A program made the position numbers and the translations under genes. From Fodinibacter sp963707895 (GTDB lineage Bacteria > Actinomycetota > Actinomycetes > Actinomycetales > Dermatophilaceae): a stretch of 64,000 nt of DNA. How positions within the stretch are numbered: position 1 is the first letter of the stretch; each line of letters begins with the position of its first letter. Under the pieces are notes generated by a model that saw only the letters and a program-made list of their open reading frames with translations, ran no database searches and was not told the origin of the DNA. Location of the stretch: contig CAVPRS010000002.1 in NCBI GenBank assembly GCA_963707895.1, forward strand, positions 1-64,000, in the 5' to 3' direction. Shown piece by piece: positions 33,294 through 42,744 of the stretch.

Positions 33294-33876
33294 CGGCCAC
33301 CGGTCGGCCCACGACCATCGACTCCAGCAGGGCCGGCGGGAAGCTCTGGGCGGTCTGCGCGTCGAGCTGGGTGCCCAGGCCGTCGAGCACCGCGGTGAAG
33401 AAGCACCGGGCTGCGGCGGCGAAGACCACGTCGGCGACCTCGGCGTCGTCCAGTCCGGCGGCGCGCAGCGAGTCCACGTCGTCCTGGTCGACGGAGGCCG
33501 CGTCGGCCGCGACCTTGCCGGCGAACCGGTACACGGCTCGGTCCTGCTCCGAGAGGGCCGCACCGTCGGGGTGCTCGGCGATCGACGCCATCGCGGCCTC
33601 GTCGCCGCAGACGTCCCGCAGGAACGCCGAGTGGGCCGCTGTGCAGTAGGTCGACCGTCGCGCGCGTGCCGCCGCGATGGTGGCGATCTCGAAGCGGCGT
33701 CGGTCCATGCCGCCGCGGACGGCCAGGTTGAGGGCGTTCCAGGCCCGCGCGACGTCGGGCCGGCTGGAGAAGGCGGGGGCGTAGTTGGGCAGGAAGCCCC
33801 ACGCCGCCCGCTGGCCCTCGTAGTACTCGGCGACGTCGCCCTGCGCGACGTCCTCACCCACTCCGGAGATGAACAT
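33262..33876 (-). CDS. Carboxymuconolactone decarboxylase / AhpD-like peroxidase-family protein
   Basis: A 204-aa helical protein with the CMD/AhpD core. The core reads IATIAAARARRSTYCTAAHS, with Cys and His in CTAAH; the classical AhpD second cysteine (CxxC) is missing, as in the peroxidase-related subgroup. It would act in thiol-dependent peroxide reduction, but activity is uncertain without the second Cys. ATG 33876 is preceded by CACAAT at 6 nt, probably leaderless. Convergent with the F420-type gene. Confidence 0.8.
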   Translation of the reverse strand: MFISGVGEDVAQGDVAEYYEGQRAAWGFLPNYAPAFSSRPDVARAWNALNLAVRGGMDRRRFEIATIAAARARRSTYCTAAHSAFLRDVCGDEAAMASIAEHPDGAALSEQDRAVYRFAGKVAADAASVDQDDVDSLRAAGLDDAEVADVVFAAAARCFFTAVLDGLGTQLDAQTAQSFPPALLESMVVGRPVAVSPGTDGSAG

Positions 33877-33932
33877 GGGCCCATTGTGACCCTGGGCAGC
33901 GTCCACGAGAAGGGTGTCGGGCCGGCGTCGGA

Positions 33933-36932
33933 TCAGTCGTCGTAGAGCTCGGCCTCGTGCGCCACGCGGGCCCGGCGCGCCACCCGCCGGTAGCGCTCGG
34001 CGAGCTCGTAGCCCGAGCCCCCCGGAAGGCCCAGGATGCGGGCGATGCCGTCGGCGTCGCGCGGGTCGGTGGGCACCGCATCGAGCGACTTGGCCCGGAA
34101 CAGCACACCGGCGTTGCGCATCGAGGAGGCCAGCCGCCAGGCGGCGGCGAGGTCGGCCGCGTGCTCGGCACCGACCAGGCCGAGCTGCCCGGCAGCCTCG
34201 AGCGCGGCCATCGTCGACGCCGTGCGCAGCTCGGAGTGGGCGTGGGCGTGCCGGAGCTGCACGAGCTGCACCACCCACTCGACATCGGACAGGCCACCGT
34301 GACCGAGCTTGAAGTGCGTCTTGCGGTCGGCCCCGCGTGGCAGCCGCTCGGCCTCCATGCGCGCCTTGAGGGTGCGGATCTCACGCACCTGGCCCCCGTC
34401 GAGCCCGCCCTCGGGCCAGCGGATCGGCGCGATGAGCGCGAGGTAGCGCTCGGCGAGGCCCGGGTCCCCCGCCACCGGCGTGGCCCGCAACAGGGCCTGC
34501 GCCTCCCACACCAGCGACCACCGGTCGTAGTACTGGCGGTACGACTCCAGGGAGCGCACCAACGGGCCGCTCTTGCCCTCGGGCCGCAGCGACGCGTCGA
34601 CGTCGAGGTCGGGATCGGGGCCGCGCAGCCCCAGGATGCGGATCAGCTCCTTGACCACCTCGAGCGCCTGGGTCTGGGCCTCCCCCTCGTCGGCGCCCTC
34701 GACCGGGTCGTGCACGAACACGACGTCGGCGTCGGAGCCGTAGCCCTGCTCCGCACCGCCGAGCCGGCCCATGCCGACGATGAGCAGCCGGGTGAGCGCC
34801 GGTGCGCCGGTGCGCTGTTCGAGGTCGCGCACGCACACCTCGAGGGTCACCTCGAGGAGGGCGGCGGTCAGGTCGGTCATCGCCCGCCCGAGGGCGTCGA
34901 GGGTCAGTCCGCCGGTGAGGTCGGCGACGGCCACGCGGAACAGCTCGGAGCGCCTGATGGTGCGCGCCGCCAGCACCGCCGAGGCCGGGTCGTCCTTGCG
35001 ACCCGCCGCCGACCGCATCCGTCGCAGCAGGTCCTCGCGCGAACGCGGCTGCAACCCAGCGGAGTCGCCGAGGAACTGCACGCACTCCGGGGCCTGCTCG
35101 AGCAGGTCGGCCGCGAACCGGCTGCGCGCCAGGGTGTGTGCCAGACGCTCGGCGGCCGACCCCTCGTCGCGCAGGAGCCTCAGGTACCAGTGCGTCGAGC
35201 CCAGCTCGTCGCTGATCTTGCGGAAGGCGAGCAGGCCGGCATCCGGGTCGGCCTCGTCGGCGAACCAGCCGAGCATGACCGGCAGCAGCTGTCGCTGGAT
35301 GGCGGCTCGCCGGCTGATGCCCTCGGTCAGCGCCTCGAGGTGGCGCAGCGCTCCCCGTGGGTCGCGAAAGCCGAGCGCTGACAACCGCTCGCGCGCGGCC
35401 TCGGGGGTGAGGCGAACGTCGGAGTCGGACAGCCGGGCCACCGCGGACAGCAGCGGCCGGTAGAAGATCCGCTCGTGCAGCCGCCGCACCTCTCGCTGCT
35501 GGGCGCGCCACTGGGTCACAACGGCCTCCGCGGGCGAGGACCGGTGTCCCAGAGCCCTGCCCAGCCGGCGCAGGTCGCTCTCGGCCGTCGGCATCAGGTG
35601 CGTGCGGCGCAGCCGGAACAGCTGGATGCGGTGCTCGAGGGTGCGCAACAGCCGGTATGCCGTGCCGAGCGTCGCGGCGTCGTCGCGCCCGACGTAGCCC
35701 CCGGCGGACAGCGCGGCGAGCCCGTCGAGGGTGGTGCCGGTGCGCAGCGTCTCGTCGGCGCGCCCGTGCACGAGCTGCAGCAGCTGCACCGAGAACTCGA
35801 CGTCGCGCAGGCCCCCGGGGCCGAGCTTGAGCTGGCGGTCGGCCTCGGCCGGGGGGATGTGCTGCTCGACCCGTCGTCGCATCGCCTGCACGTCGTCGAC
35901 GAAGTTGGTCCGGCTCGACGCCTGCCACACCATCGGCTGCACCGCATCGCAGTAGGCCTGTCCGACGGCGAGATCCCCCGCCACGGGACGGGCCTTCAGC
36001 AGCGCCTGGAACTCCCAGGTCTTCGCCCAGCGCTCGTAGTAGGCGCGGTGGCTGGCCACGGTGCGCACGAGCGGGCCGTTCTTGCCCTCGGGGCGCAGGG
36101 CCGGGTCGACCTGCCACAAGGACCCGGCGGCCGTCGACGCCGAGCAGATCCGCATCAGCCGGGTCGCGAGGTCGGTGGCGACGGCGGTCGACTCCTCCTC
36201 GGGCACGCCCTCGGCCGGCTCCGCGACGAAGATGACGTCGACGTCCGAGATGTAGTTCAGCTCGCAGCCACCGGTCTTGCCCATGGCGATGACCGCGAGG
36301 CGGGTGTGGTCGGCATCCGGGCCCACCTCGTCGCGGGCGATGGCCAGGGCCGCCTCGAGGGCCGCCTGCGCGAGGTCGGCGAGTGCGGCGGCGGTGTCGG
36401 GCAGCGTCTCCGTGGGGTCGGGCGAGGTGAGGTCGAGCGCTGCGATGCCGAGCAGCTGCTCGCGGTAGGCCGTGCGCAGCACGTCGGCGGGCCCCACCGG
36501 CGCGGGTGTGGTCACTGCGGCGACGAGGCGGCTCACGCGCTCCTCGGCGGTGAGCGCGGTGGCCTCCGTGACCGCGACCCAGTGCTCGGGGTGGGCGCAG
36601 AGGTGGTCGCCGAGGGCGGCCGAGCTCCCCAGCACGGCGAGCACCCGCTGCCGGGGCCGGCCCGGCGCCCCGAGGGCGGCCGTGACCGCTCCCTGCAGGG
36701 CAGGGTCGCGCGCGACGGACTCCATGAACCGCACCAGCCCGAGCAGGGCGCCGTCGGGGTCGGGCACCTCTGCGAGTGCGGCCGCGAGGCCCTCGCTCTC
36801 GATGTGGTCGCGCGAGCGGATCAGCCCGGCCAGGGCGGGGTCGTCGAGCAACGCCTTGGCCCGGGCCGCGTCGGCGAACCCGAGCCGGGCGATGGCGACC
36901 GGGATCGAGCCCGGAGCACGTCCACTCACCAC
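33933..36932 (-). CDS. glnE: Bifunctional glutamine synthetase adenylyltransferase / deadenylylase
   Basis: Large nitrogen-control enzyme, 999 aa, that adds AMP to glutamine synthetase and removes it. Two nucleotidyltransferase domains are visible: GKTGGCELNYISDVDVIFVA in the N-terminal half (deadenylylation) and GRLGGAEQGYGSDADVVFVH in the C-terminal half (adenylylation), each with the paired-Asp metal site. GTG 36932 lies 10 nt after glnA2. The same glnE-glnA2 pairing occurs in mycobacteria. GlnE responds to PII state in other species; the regulator is not in this window. Confidence 0.95.
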   Translation of the reverse strand: MVSGRAPGSIPVAIARLGFADAARAKALLDDPALAGLIRSRDHIESEGLAAALAEVPDPDGALLGLVRFMESVARDPALQGAVTAALGAPGRPRQRVLAVLGSSAALGDHLCAHPEHWVAVTEATALTAEERVSRLVAAVTTPAPVGPADVLRTAYREQLLGIAALDLTSPDPTETLPDTAAALADLAQAALEAALAIARDEVGPDADHTRLAVIAMGKTGGCELNYISDVDVIFVAEPAEGVPEEESTAVATDLATRLMRICSASTAAGSLWQVDPALRPEGKNGPLVRTVASHRAYYERWAKTWEFQALLKARPVAGDLAVGQAYCDAVQPMVWQASSRTNFVDDVQAMRRRVEQHIPPAEADRQLKLGPGGLRDVEFSVQLLQLVHGRADETLRTGTTLDGLAALSAGGYVGRDDAATLGTAYRLLRTLEHRIQLFRLRRTHLMPTAESDLRRLGRALGHRSSPAEAVVTQWRAQQREVRRLHERIFYRPLLSAVARLSDSDVRLTPEAARERLSALGFRDPRGALRHLEALTEGISRRAAIQRQLLPVMLGWFADEADPDAGLLAFRKISDELGSTHWYLRLLRDEGSAAERLAHTLARSRFAADLLEQAPECVQFLGDSAGLQPRSREDLLRRMRSAAGRKDDPASAVLAARTIRRSELFRVAVADLTGGLTLDALGRAMTDLTAALLEVTLEVCVRDLEQRTGAPALTRLLIVGMGRLGGAEQGYGSDADVVFVHDPVEGADEGEAQTQALEVVKELIRILGLRGPDPDLDVDASLRPEGKSGPLVRSLESYRQYYDRWSLVWEAQALLRATPVAGDPGLAERYLALIAPIRWPEGGLDGGQVREIRTLKARMEAERLPRGADRKTHFKLGHGGLSDVEWVVQLVQLRHAHAHSELRTASTMAALEAAGQLGLVGAEHAADLAAAWRLASSMRNAGVLFRAKSLDAVPTDPRDADGIARILGLPGGSGYELAERYRRVARRARVAHEAELYDD

Positions 36933-36942
36933 GGGCGCAGGG

Positions 36943-38280
36943 TCACAGGCGCGGCAGGTAGCGCTCGAGCTCGAAGGACGTGACCTGGTTGCGGTAGTCC
37001 TCCCACTCGGCCCGCTTGTTGCGAAGGAAGAACTCGAAGGTGTGCTCGCCGAGGGTCTCGGCGACCAGCTCGCTGCCCTCCATGATCGTGATCGCCTCGT
37101 TGAGGCTGGCCGGCAGCGGCTTGATACCCATCGCCTTGCGCTCGGCGTCGGTGAGGCCCCACACGTCGTCCTCGGCCTCGGGAGGCAGCTCGTAGCCCTC
37201 CTCGATCCCCTTCATGCCCGCGGCGAGCAGCACCGCGAAGGTGAGGTAGGGGTTGCACGCGCTGTCGATGCTGCGCACCTCGACCCGGCTGCTGTTGCCC
37301 TTGGTGGGCTTGTACATCGGCACGCGCACCATGGCCGAGCGGTTGTTGTGGCCCCAGGTGAGGTGGGCCGGTGCCTCTCCCCCACCCCAGAGCCGCTTGT
37401 AGGAGTTGACCCACTGGTTGGTGATGGCGGTGATCTCGGCCCCGTGGTGCAGCAGGCCGGCGATGAACTGCCGCCCGGTCTTCGACAGCTGGTAGGGGGC
37501 GCCGGGCTCGTGGAACGCGTTGGCGTCGCCCTCGAAGAGCGAGAGGTGGGTGTGCATGCCCGACCCCGGGTGCTCGGCGAACGGCTTGGGCATGAACGTC
37601 GCGTAGATGCCCTGGTCGAGCGCGACCTCCTTGACGACCGCGCGGAAGGTCATGATGTTGTCGGCGGTGGAGAGCGCGTCGGCGTAGCGCAGGTCGATCT
37701 CGTTCTGGCCCGGCGCGCCCTCGTGGTGGCTGAACTCCACCGAGATGCCCATCGTCTCGAGCATGGAGATGGCGGCCCGGCGGAAGTCGTGGCTGTTGCC
37801 GTGCGGCACGTGGTCGAAGTAGCCGGCCTGGTCGATCGGCTCGGGGCGCTGGCCCGGCACCCAGCCCTGCTTGAGCAGGAAGAACTCGATCTCGGGGTGC
37901 GTGTAGAAGGTGAAACCCTGGTCGGAGGCCTTGGTGAGGGCACGCTGCAGCACGTGGCGCGGGTCGGCCATGCTCGGGGTGCCGTCGGGCAGGGTGAGGT
38001 CGCAGAACATCCGGGCGGTGCCGGGGCTCTCGCCGCGCCAGGGCAGCACCTGGAAGGTGCCGGGGTCGGGCTGCGCGAGCATGTCGGCCTCGTAGACCCG
38101 GGCGAAGCCCTCGATGACCGAGCCGTCGAAGCCGATGCCCTCGGCGAACGCGCCCTCGAGCTCGGCCGGCGCGATGGCCACCGACTTCAGGGTGCCGAGC
38201 ACGTCGGTGAACCAGAGCCGGACGAACCGGATGTCGCGCTCTTCGATGGTGCGGAGGACGAACTCCTGCTGACGGTCCAT
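36943..38280 (-). CDS. glnA2: Glutamine synthetase-family protein, GlnA2 type
   Basis: Type I glutamine synthetase fold, 445 aa. Motifs include GFDGSVIEGFARVYEADM, HPEIEFFLLKQG, the ATP loop KPFAEHPGSGMHTHLSL and NNRSAMVRVP. Length and position beside glnE match mycobacterial GlnA2 rather than the longer GlnA1. Some actinobacterial GlnA2-like enzymes glutamylate polyamines, so strict glutamine synthesis is not proven. The region usually holding the adenylylation tyrosine reads EEGYELPPEAED, so a Tyr is present for GlnE. I chose ATG 38280 (MDRQQEF); a GTG six codons earlier is less likely. Confidence 0.92.
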   Translation of the reverse strand: MDRQQEFVLRTIEERDIRFVRLWFTDVLGTLKSVAIAPAELEGAFAEGIGFDGSVIEGFARVYEADMLAQPDPGTFQVLPWRGESPGTARMFCDLTLPDGTPSMADPRHVLQRALTKASDQGFTFYTHPEIEFFLLKQGWVPGQRPEPIDQAGYFDHVPHGNSHDFRRAAISMLETMGISVEFSHHEGAPGQNEIDLRYADALSTADNIMTFRAVVKEVALDQGIYATFMPKPFAEHPGSGMHTHLSLFEGDANAFHEPGAPYQLSKTGRQFIAGLLHHGAEITAITNQWVNSYKRLWGGGEAPAHLTWGHNNRSAMVRVPMYKPTKGNSSRVEVRSIDSACNPYLTFAVLLAAGMKGIEEGYELPPEAEDDVWGLTDAERKAMGIKPLPASLNEAITIMEGSELVAETLGEHTFEFFLRNKRAEWEDYRNQVTSFELERYLPRL

Positions 38281-38356
38281 GTGTCGATCCTGCCGCACCG
38301 GTGTTTCCTGCGGGTAACTGCGACATGCAGCGGACGGAGACTGTCTGCACGCAACG

Positions 38357-38393
38357 CGTCGGGCCCCCGGGAACGTGTCCCGGAGGCCCGACG
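38357..38393 (-). terminator. Hairpin after the M6 peptidase gene
   Basis: Eight outer base pairs (38357-38364 with 38386-38393) and six inner ones form a GC-rich hairpin 18 nt past the peptidase stop. No U-tract follows, so it is a weak or factor-assisted terminator candidate separating the peptidase from glnA2. Confidence 0.45.
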
Positions 38394-38410
38394 GTCGTGC
38401 CGAGGTCAGG

Positions 38411-40722
38411 TCAGCGGAAGCGGACCTTCACCTGCAGCTCGTTGCCACCGTCCGACGTCTTGGAGACCGTCAGCGAGGTGCCGGAACCGGCCACCTTGGT
38501 GGAGTTCCACGGGTTCTTCGAGCTCCAGTAGCGGTCGACGACCGAGTCGTCGAACGTCGGGATGCCCTTGCTCGACGGCACCACGGTCGCCACGCCGTTG
38601 CGGTGGAAGGTCACCGCGTCGGTGGCCTCCTGACCGAACGTCGCGTCGAACGGCTGACGGCGGTTGCCGAGCAGCACGCCACCATTGAGGACGACCGGCG
38701 CGGGCCGGGCGTCGACGGGCAGCACCTCGCCACCACCGGGGTGGGCGGAGGTGTTGTTGTCCGAGAACTCACCGTTGGCGAACGTGACCAGCATTCCGTT
38801 CTGGTACGGGAAGCGCTCCACCCAGTCGGGCTTGGTGTTGCCGAAGCCGAAGTTGTACGGCCCCGTCTTCAGGGTGGCGTCGTACCCGCTGTAGACGCGG
38901 TTCTCGGCCAGGTACATGTCCTTGACCACGCGCGAGGTCGTGCCGTTGATGATGCTGAAGCCGCCACCGGCGGTCCAGCCGTTGGCCCCGGCCTCGACGT
39001 CGTCCGTCGTGGTCGTGGTGCCGACGGTCACGGCGATGTCGTCGAGGAAGGCCTCGCTCGACACGCCACCGTCGGTCGCGACGCGGAAGCGGAACTGGAC
39101 GTTCTGACCGGCGAAGGCCGACAGGTCCCAGGTCTTCTGCGTCCAGGCGAAGGTGCCGTCGATCGGTGCACCGACCTGCGTCCAGCTGGCGCCACCGTTG
39201 GTGGACACCTCACCGTAGAGGTAGTCGTAGTCCACCTCGAGGCCACCTTGCACGTAGGCACTGACCGAGCCCGGAGCTCGCGCCCGTGAGGTCGATGTTG
39301 CGTGCGAGCGTCGCGTTCAGGTTGTCCCCGAGGCCGCTCCACCACTCGGCAGCACCGGAGTGCGGTGCGTTGTGCTCCTTTGTGACGGTGCGGTCGGGCA
39401 GCGGCACGACGACGGCCTGGTAGTTGGTCTTGCTCGCCTTGTCGGCCGGGCCGAGCTTGACCGTCATGTCCGTGCCGAAGGGCACGCTCTTGTAGTCGAG
39501 CCAGCCGAGCTGCAGCTTCTCCCACGCACCCATGTAGCCGGGGGTGGTGCCGATCGAGTCGGTGCCGTGGTTCAACCACGAGCCGCCGCTCATCAGGGTC
39601 CAGAAGCCGGTGCCGTTGTCGCCACCCGCGGTGTCGTACAGGTCGGGAAGGCCGAGGTCGTGGCCGAACTCGTGCGAGAACACGCCGAGGCCGCCGTTCT
39701 CCGGCTCGGTGGTGTAGTCACCGATCCACATCCCGGTGTTGCCGATCTGGGTGCCACCGTTGAGGTTGCCGGTCGGGCCACTCTTACCGGCGTCGTTGGA
39801 GTAGGCGAACCAGCGGTGCGACCAGATCGCGTCCTCACCCTGGGCACCGCCGCCGGCCTCCTCACCCTCTCCGGCGTGGATCGCCTGGAAGTGGTCGATG
39901 TAGCCGTCGGGCTCGTTGAAGTTGCCGTCGTGGTCGTAGTCGTAGCGGTCGACCTTGTCGAACTGCGCGAGGTAGGTCTTGATCTCGGCGTCGCTCTTGC
40001 CGGCGGCCTTCTGCGAGTCGTACCAGGCGTTGCCGGTGTCCTTGACGAAGGGCCAGTAGACGGACGCGTCGGAGTACTTGTTCGACCCGTAGCGGGCCTC
40101 GTTGTAGGGCACCTTGACCCAGTCGGAGACGTCACCCTTGGCCAGGAAGCGTCCGTTGCTCTGCTTGAGGTAGAAGTCCTTGAAGGACTCGCCACTGCCG
40201 AACATCAGGTCCTGGTAGTGCGCCCGGTTGAAGTCGTCGACCCAGTAGGTGGAGTTGTCGTCCGTGGCGTTGCCGTCCCAGTTGCGGTCGGGCTCCGGGA
40301 TCTGGTTGTGCACCGGTCCGGGGGCGCCCAGGGTGCTGGGACTGACCTTGTCACCGAAGTCGACGAGGACGGTGAAGATGTCCTCCTCGCGCTGCGTCGG
40401 GGTAGTTGATGTACTTCGACTTCTTGGCGTTGCCCTTGGCGTCCTTGCCCTTGGACTTGACCTCGATCACGCGGTTGCCGTTGATGACCTTGGTGCTGGC
40501 CTCGCCGCGCACGAGCTTGGCGATGGCGTCCTTGCGCGCGGCGGCCGCGGCGTCGGCGCTGGGGTTGGGCAGGTTGTCCGGGCGAGAGGCGGCCGCAGGG
40601 TCACTGCTGGTCGGGGCTCCGCCCCCTGATGCTGCCTGAGCCTGCATCGGAACGGTCAGGCCGGTGACGACGAGCGCCCCAACGGCCAGGCCCGATGCAG
40701 CGCTCCAGTGGCGCTTGTTCAC
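38411..40722 (-). pseudogene. Secreted M6-family (immune inhibitor A-like) metallopeptidase, two frameshifts
   Basis: GTG 40722 has GGAGG upstream and encodes a signal peptide (hydrophobic core GLAVGALVVTGLTVPMQAQA, then Ala-rich cleavage region). A propeptide is followed by the zinc-peptidase domain with HEFGHDLGLPDLYD and a C-terminal beta-sandwich region (FLDDIAVTVG, NGWTAGGGF). The reading frame breaks twice. At 40400 a CCCC run needs one base less to give INYPTQREEDIFTV. At 39270 a GGG run needs one less to give SGSVSAYVQGG. Corrected length is about 770 aa. Such enzymes degrade extracellular proteins, including antibacterial peptides in Bacillus. A sequencing error or a recent null are both possible. 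Confidence 0.82.
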
Positions 40723-40894
40723 TGATCCTCCTGAGTGAGGCCCTGTGTCGGGCCCGTCAACGGAACGACCGCCTGGTCGGCGGTCGCCGGGCTACCTCAT
40801 CACCTCGACCTGCGAATTCGGGTCACCATCGGGTATGGACTTGGTCAAGGATTGGTCAGTTTTGGCTGTGAGGTGGCTGCGCGACGGCGCGGCA

Positions 40895-40900
40895 TACGAT
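40895..40900 (+). promoter_or_regulatory. -10 box of a leaderless panB transcript
   Basis: TACGAT followed by 6 nt and the ATG at 40907. Confidence 0.45.
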
Positions 40901-40906
40901 CGGCCC

Positions 40907-41797
40907 ATGAGCGAGCCGACGCCGACCACCCCCACCGCGCCCACTCCCGCCCCCGAGGGCACCGCGCCCTACGGCACCGGGGCGCAGGCGGCGCCGCAGC
41001 GGCGGGTGCGCATCCCCCACCTCATGCAGATGAAGGAACGCGGCGAGCGCTGGGCGATGCTCACGGCCTACGACATGTACACGGCCGAGATCTTCGACGA
41101 GGCGGGCATCCCGGTGCTGCTCGTGGGCGACAGCGCGGGCAACAACGTCTACGGCTTCGAGACCACGGTGCCCGTGACCGTCGACCACCTGGTGCCCCTG
41201 TGCCGAGCGGTCACCAGCGCGGCGAAGCACGCCATGGTCGTCGCAGACCTCCCCTTCGGCTCGTACCAGGCGAGCCCGCAGCAGGCCCTCGCCACCGCCA
41301 CGCGCTTCATGAAGGAGGGGATGGCGCACGCGGTCAAGCTCGAGGGCGGCAAGCCGATGGTTCCCGAGGTCGAGCTGCTGGTGCGTGCCGGCATCCCGGT
41401 CATGGGGCACATCGGCTTCACCCCGCAGAGCGAGCACGTGCTCGGCGGCTACAAGGTGCAGGGCCGCGGCTCGGGCGCCGACAAGCTGATGGAGGACGCC
41501 CTCGCGCTCGAGGCCGCCGGCTGCTTCGCCGTCGTGATGGAGATGGTTCCGGCGCCGGTGGCGGCCCGGGTCACCGAGGCCCTGCACATCCCGACCATCG
41601 GCATCGGCGCCGGACCCCACTGCGACGCACAGGTCCTGGTGTGGCAGGACATGGCGGGCCTGCGTGGTGGGCGCGCACCGCGGTTCGTCAAGAAGTACGC
41701 CGACCTGCGCACCGAGCTCAAGGACGCCGCCGGTGCGTATGCCGCGGAGGTCGCCTCGGGCGCCTTCCCGGCGGCCGAGCACTCCTTCGAGGCCTGA
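40907..41797 (+). CDS. panB: 3-methyl-2-oxobutanoate hydroxymethyltransferase
   Basis: First committed step of pantothenate/CoA synthesis: transfers a hydroxymethyl group from methylene-THF to alpha-ketoisovalerate. The protein is 296 aa. Signatures are MLTAYDMYTAEIFDEAGI, VLLVGDSAGNNVYG, VKLEGG and PTIGIGAGPHCDAQVLVWQD. The first 35 residues are a Pro/Thr-rich extension. I chose ATG 40907 because homology begins soon after it and a -10 box lies 6 nt upstream; a longer frame upstream is not family-like. Confidence 0.93.
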   Translation: MSEPTPTTPTAPTPAPEGTAPYGTGAQAAPQRRVRIPHLMQMKERGERWAMLTAYDMYTAEIFDEAGIPVLLVGDSAGNNVYGFETTVPVTVDHLVPLCRAVTSAAKHAMVVADLPFGSYQASPQQALATATRFMKEGMAHAVKLEGGKPMVPEVELLVRAGIPVMGHIGFTPQSEHVLGGYKVQGRGSGADKLMEDALALEAAGCFAVVMEMVPAPVAARVTEALHIPTIGIGAGPHCDAQVLVWQDMAGLRGGRAPRFVKKYADLRTELKDAAGAYAAEVASGAFPAAEHSFEA

Positions 41798-41829
41798 AAC
41801 CACCGGACCGAGGGAGACGTCGAACCACC

Positions 41830-42471
41830 ATGTGGCCCATGGACACCCCCAACGCACCCTCGCCGACCCGTTGGTCGGCCCTGCAGAGCGGCCCGGAGGC
41901 GGCGCAGCGCTACCGTCGCCGCTTCCTCGACCTCGAGGCCTCCGGCGAGGACGTGCACGGGGAGGCCCGGTTCATCACGACGCTCGTGCCGCCGCCCTCG
42001 CGGGTGCTCGACGCCGGGTGCGGCTTCGGCCGGGTCGCGAGCAAGCTGACCCGGTTGGGGCACACCGCGATCGGGGTCGACGCCGACGAGGACCTCATCG
42101 CCCTGGCTCGCGAGGACTCGCAGACCCGCTTCTTCGTCGCCGACCTGTCGACCCTCGACCTGCGCACCGAGCAGGAGTTCGCCTGTGTCGTGATGGCCGG
42201 CAACGTCGTGCCCTACCTCGCCGACGGCACGCTCCCCGGGGTGCTCGACCGCCTCGCCGCGCACCTCTCCCCCGGTGGCTACCTCGTGTCGGGCTTCGGG
42301 CTCGCCGGCTCACTGCCCGCCAAGGCGGCTCCCGTCGACCTGCGCGTCTACGACCGGCTCGCCGAGGCGGCCGGCCTGTCGTTCATCGCCCGCTACGCCA
42401 CGTGGGACGAGCAGCGGTTCCTCCCGGGCGGCGACTACGCCGTCTCGGTGCACCGGCGGCTGGGCGCCTGA
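41830..42471 (+). CDS. Class I SAM-dependent methyltransferase
   Basis: A 213-aa methyltransferase with the SAM-binding motif RVLDAGCGFGRVASKLTRLG, motif II acidic residue in AIGVDADEDLIALARED, and a YLADGTLPGVLDRLAAHLSP post-motif region. Substrate is unknown. It begins 32 nt after panB on the same strand and is probably cotranscribed, but a pantothenate link is not supported by sequence. Confidence 0.85.
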   Translation: MWPMDTPNAPSPTRWSALQSGPEAAQRYRRRFLDLEASGEDVHGEARFITTLVPPPSRVLDAGCGFGRVASKLTRLGHTAIGVDADEDLIALAREDSQTRFFVADLSTLDLRTEQEFACVVMAGNVVPYLADGTLPGVLDRLAAHLSPGGYLVSGFGLAGSLPAKAAPVDLRVYDRLAEAAGLSFIARYATWDEQRFLPGGDYAVSVHRRLGA

Positions 42472-42512
42472 GACCCGGAAGGTCCGCCCACGCGAAGCGT
42501 GGGACCCGGAGC

Positions 42513-42701
42513 TCAGTCCTCGAGCGAGCCCTCGCCCCACTCCTTGTCCTCGCGGTCCCACCGCTCCGTGTTCGACCTCGCGGTCTGGAGTGCGTTGGCC
42601 GCGGCGTCGTGCGAGTCGTAGGGACCCATGACGTTGGCGTCCTGGCTGCGGTCGTCATCGGTCTCCACCTGTCCGGTGTCGACGTTGAACCAGTAGGGCA
42701 T
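42513..42701 (-). CDS. Small SPOR-like protein
   Basis: A 62-aa acidic protein beginning MPYWFNVDTGQVETDDDRSQ and containing GPYDSHDAAANALQTARSNT, which resembles one SPOR-type repeat. Homologues are common as single small proteins in actinobacteria. SPOR domains bind denuded peptidoglycan, but this protein lacks a signal peptide or membrane anchor, so a cytoplasmic role is likelier. GAGGAG precedes the ATG at 42701. It is divergent from map. Confidence 0.75.
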   Translation of the reverse strand: MPYWFNVDTGQVETDDDRSQDANVMGPYDSHDAAANALQTARSNTERWDREDKEWGEGSLED

Positions 42702-42731
42702 CGGGGTCCTCCTCGGTCGCGGCTGGGTGCC

Positions 42732-42737
42732 TAGACT
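42732..42737 (+). promoter_or_regulatory. -10 box of a leaderless map transcript
   Basis: TAGACT followed by 7 nt and the ATG at 42745. Confidence 0.5.
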
Positions 42738-42744
42738 CCACCGT

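Noticed and set aside
40735..41820. Long plus-strand frame upstream of and through panB in another phase
   Set aside because: Its translation is Arg/Gly-rich shadow of panB; only the final part from 41830 is a real methyltransferase.
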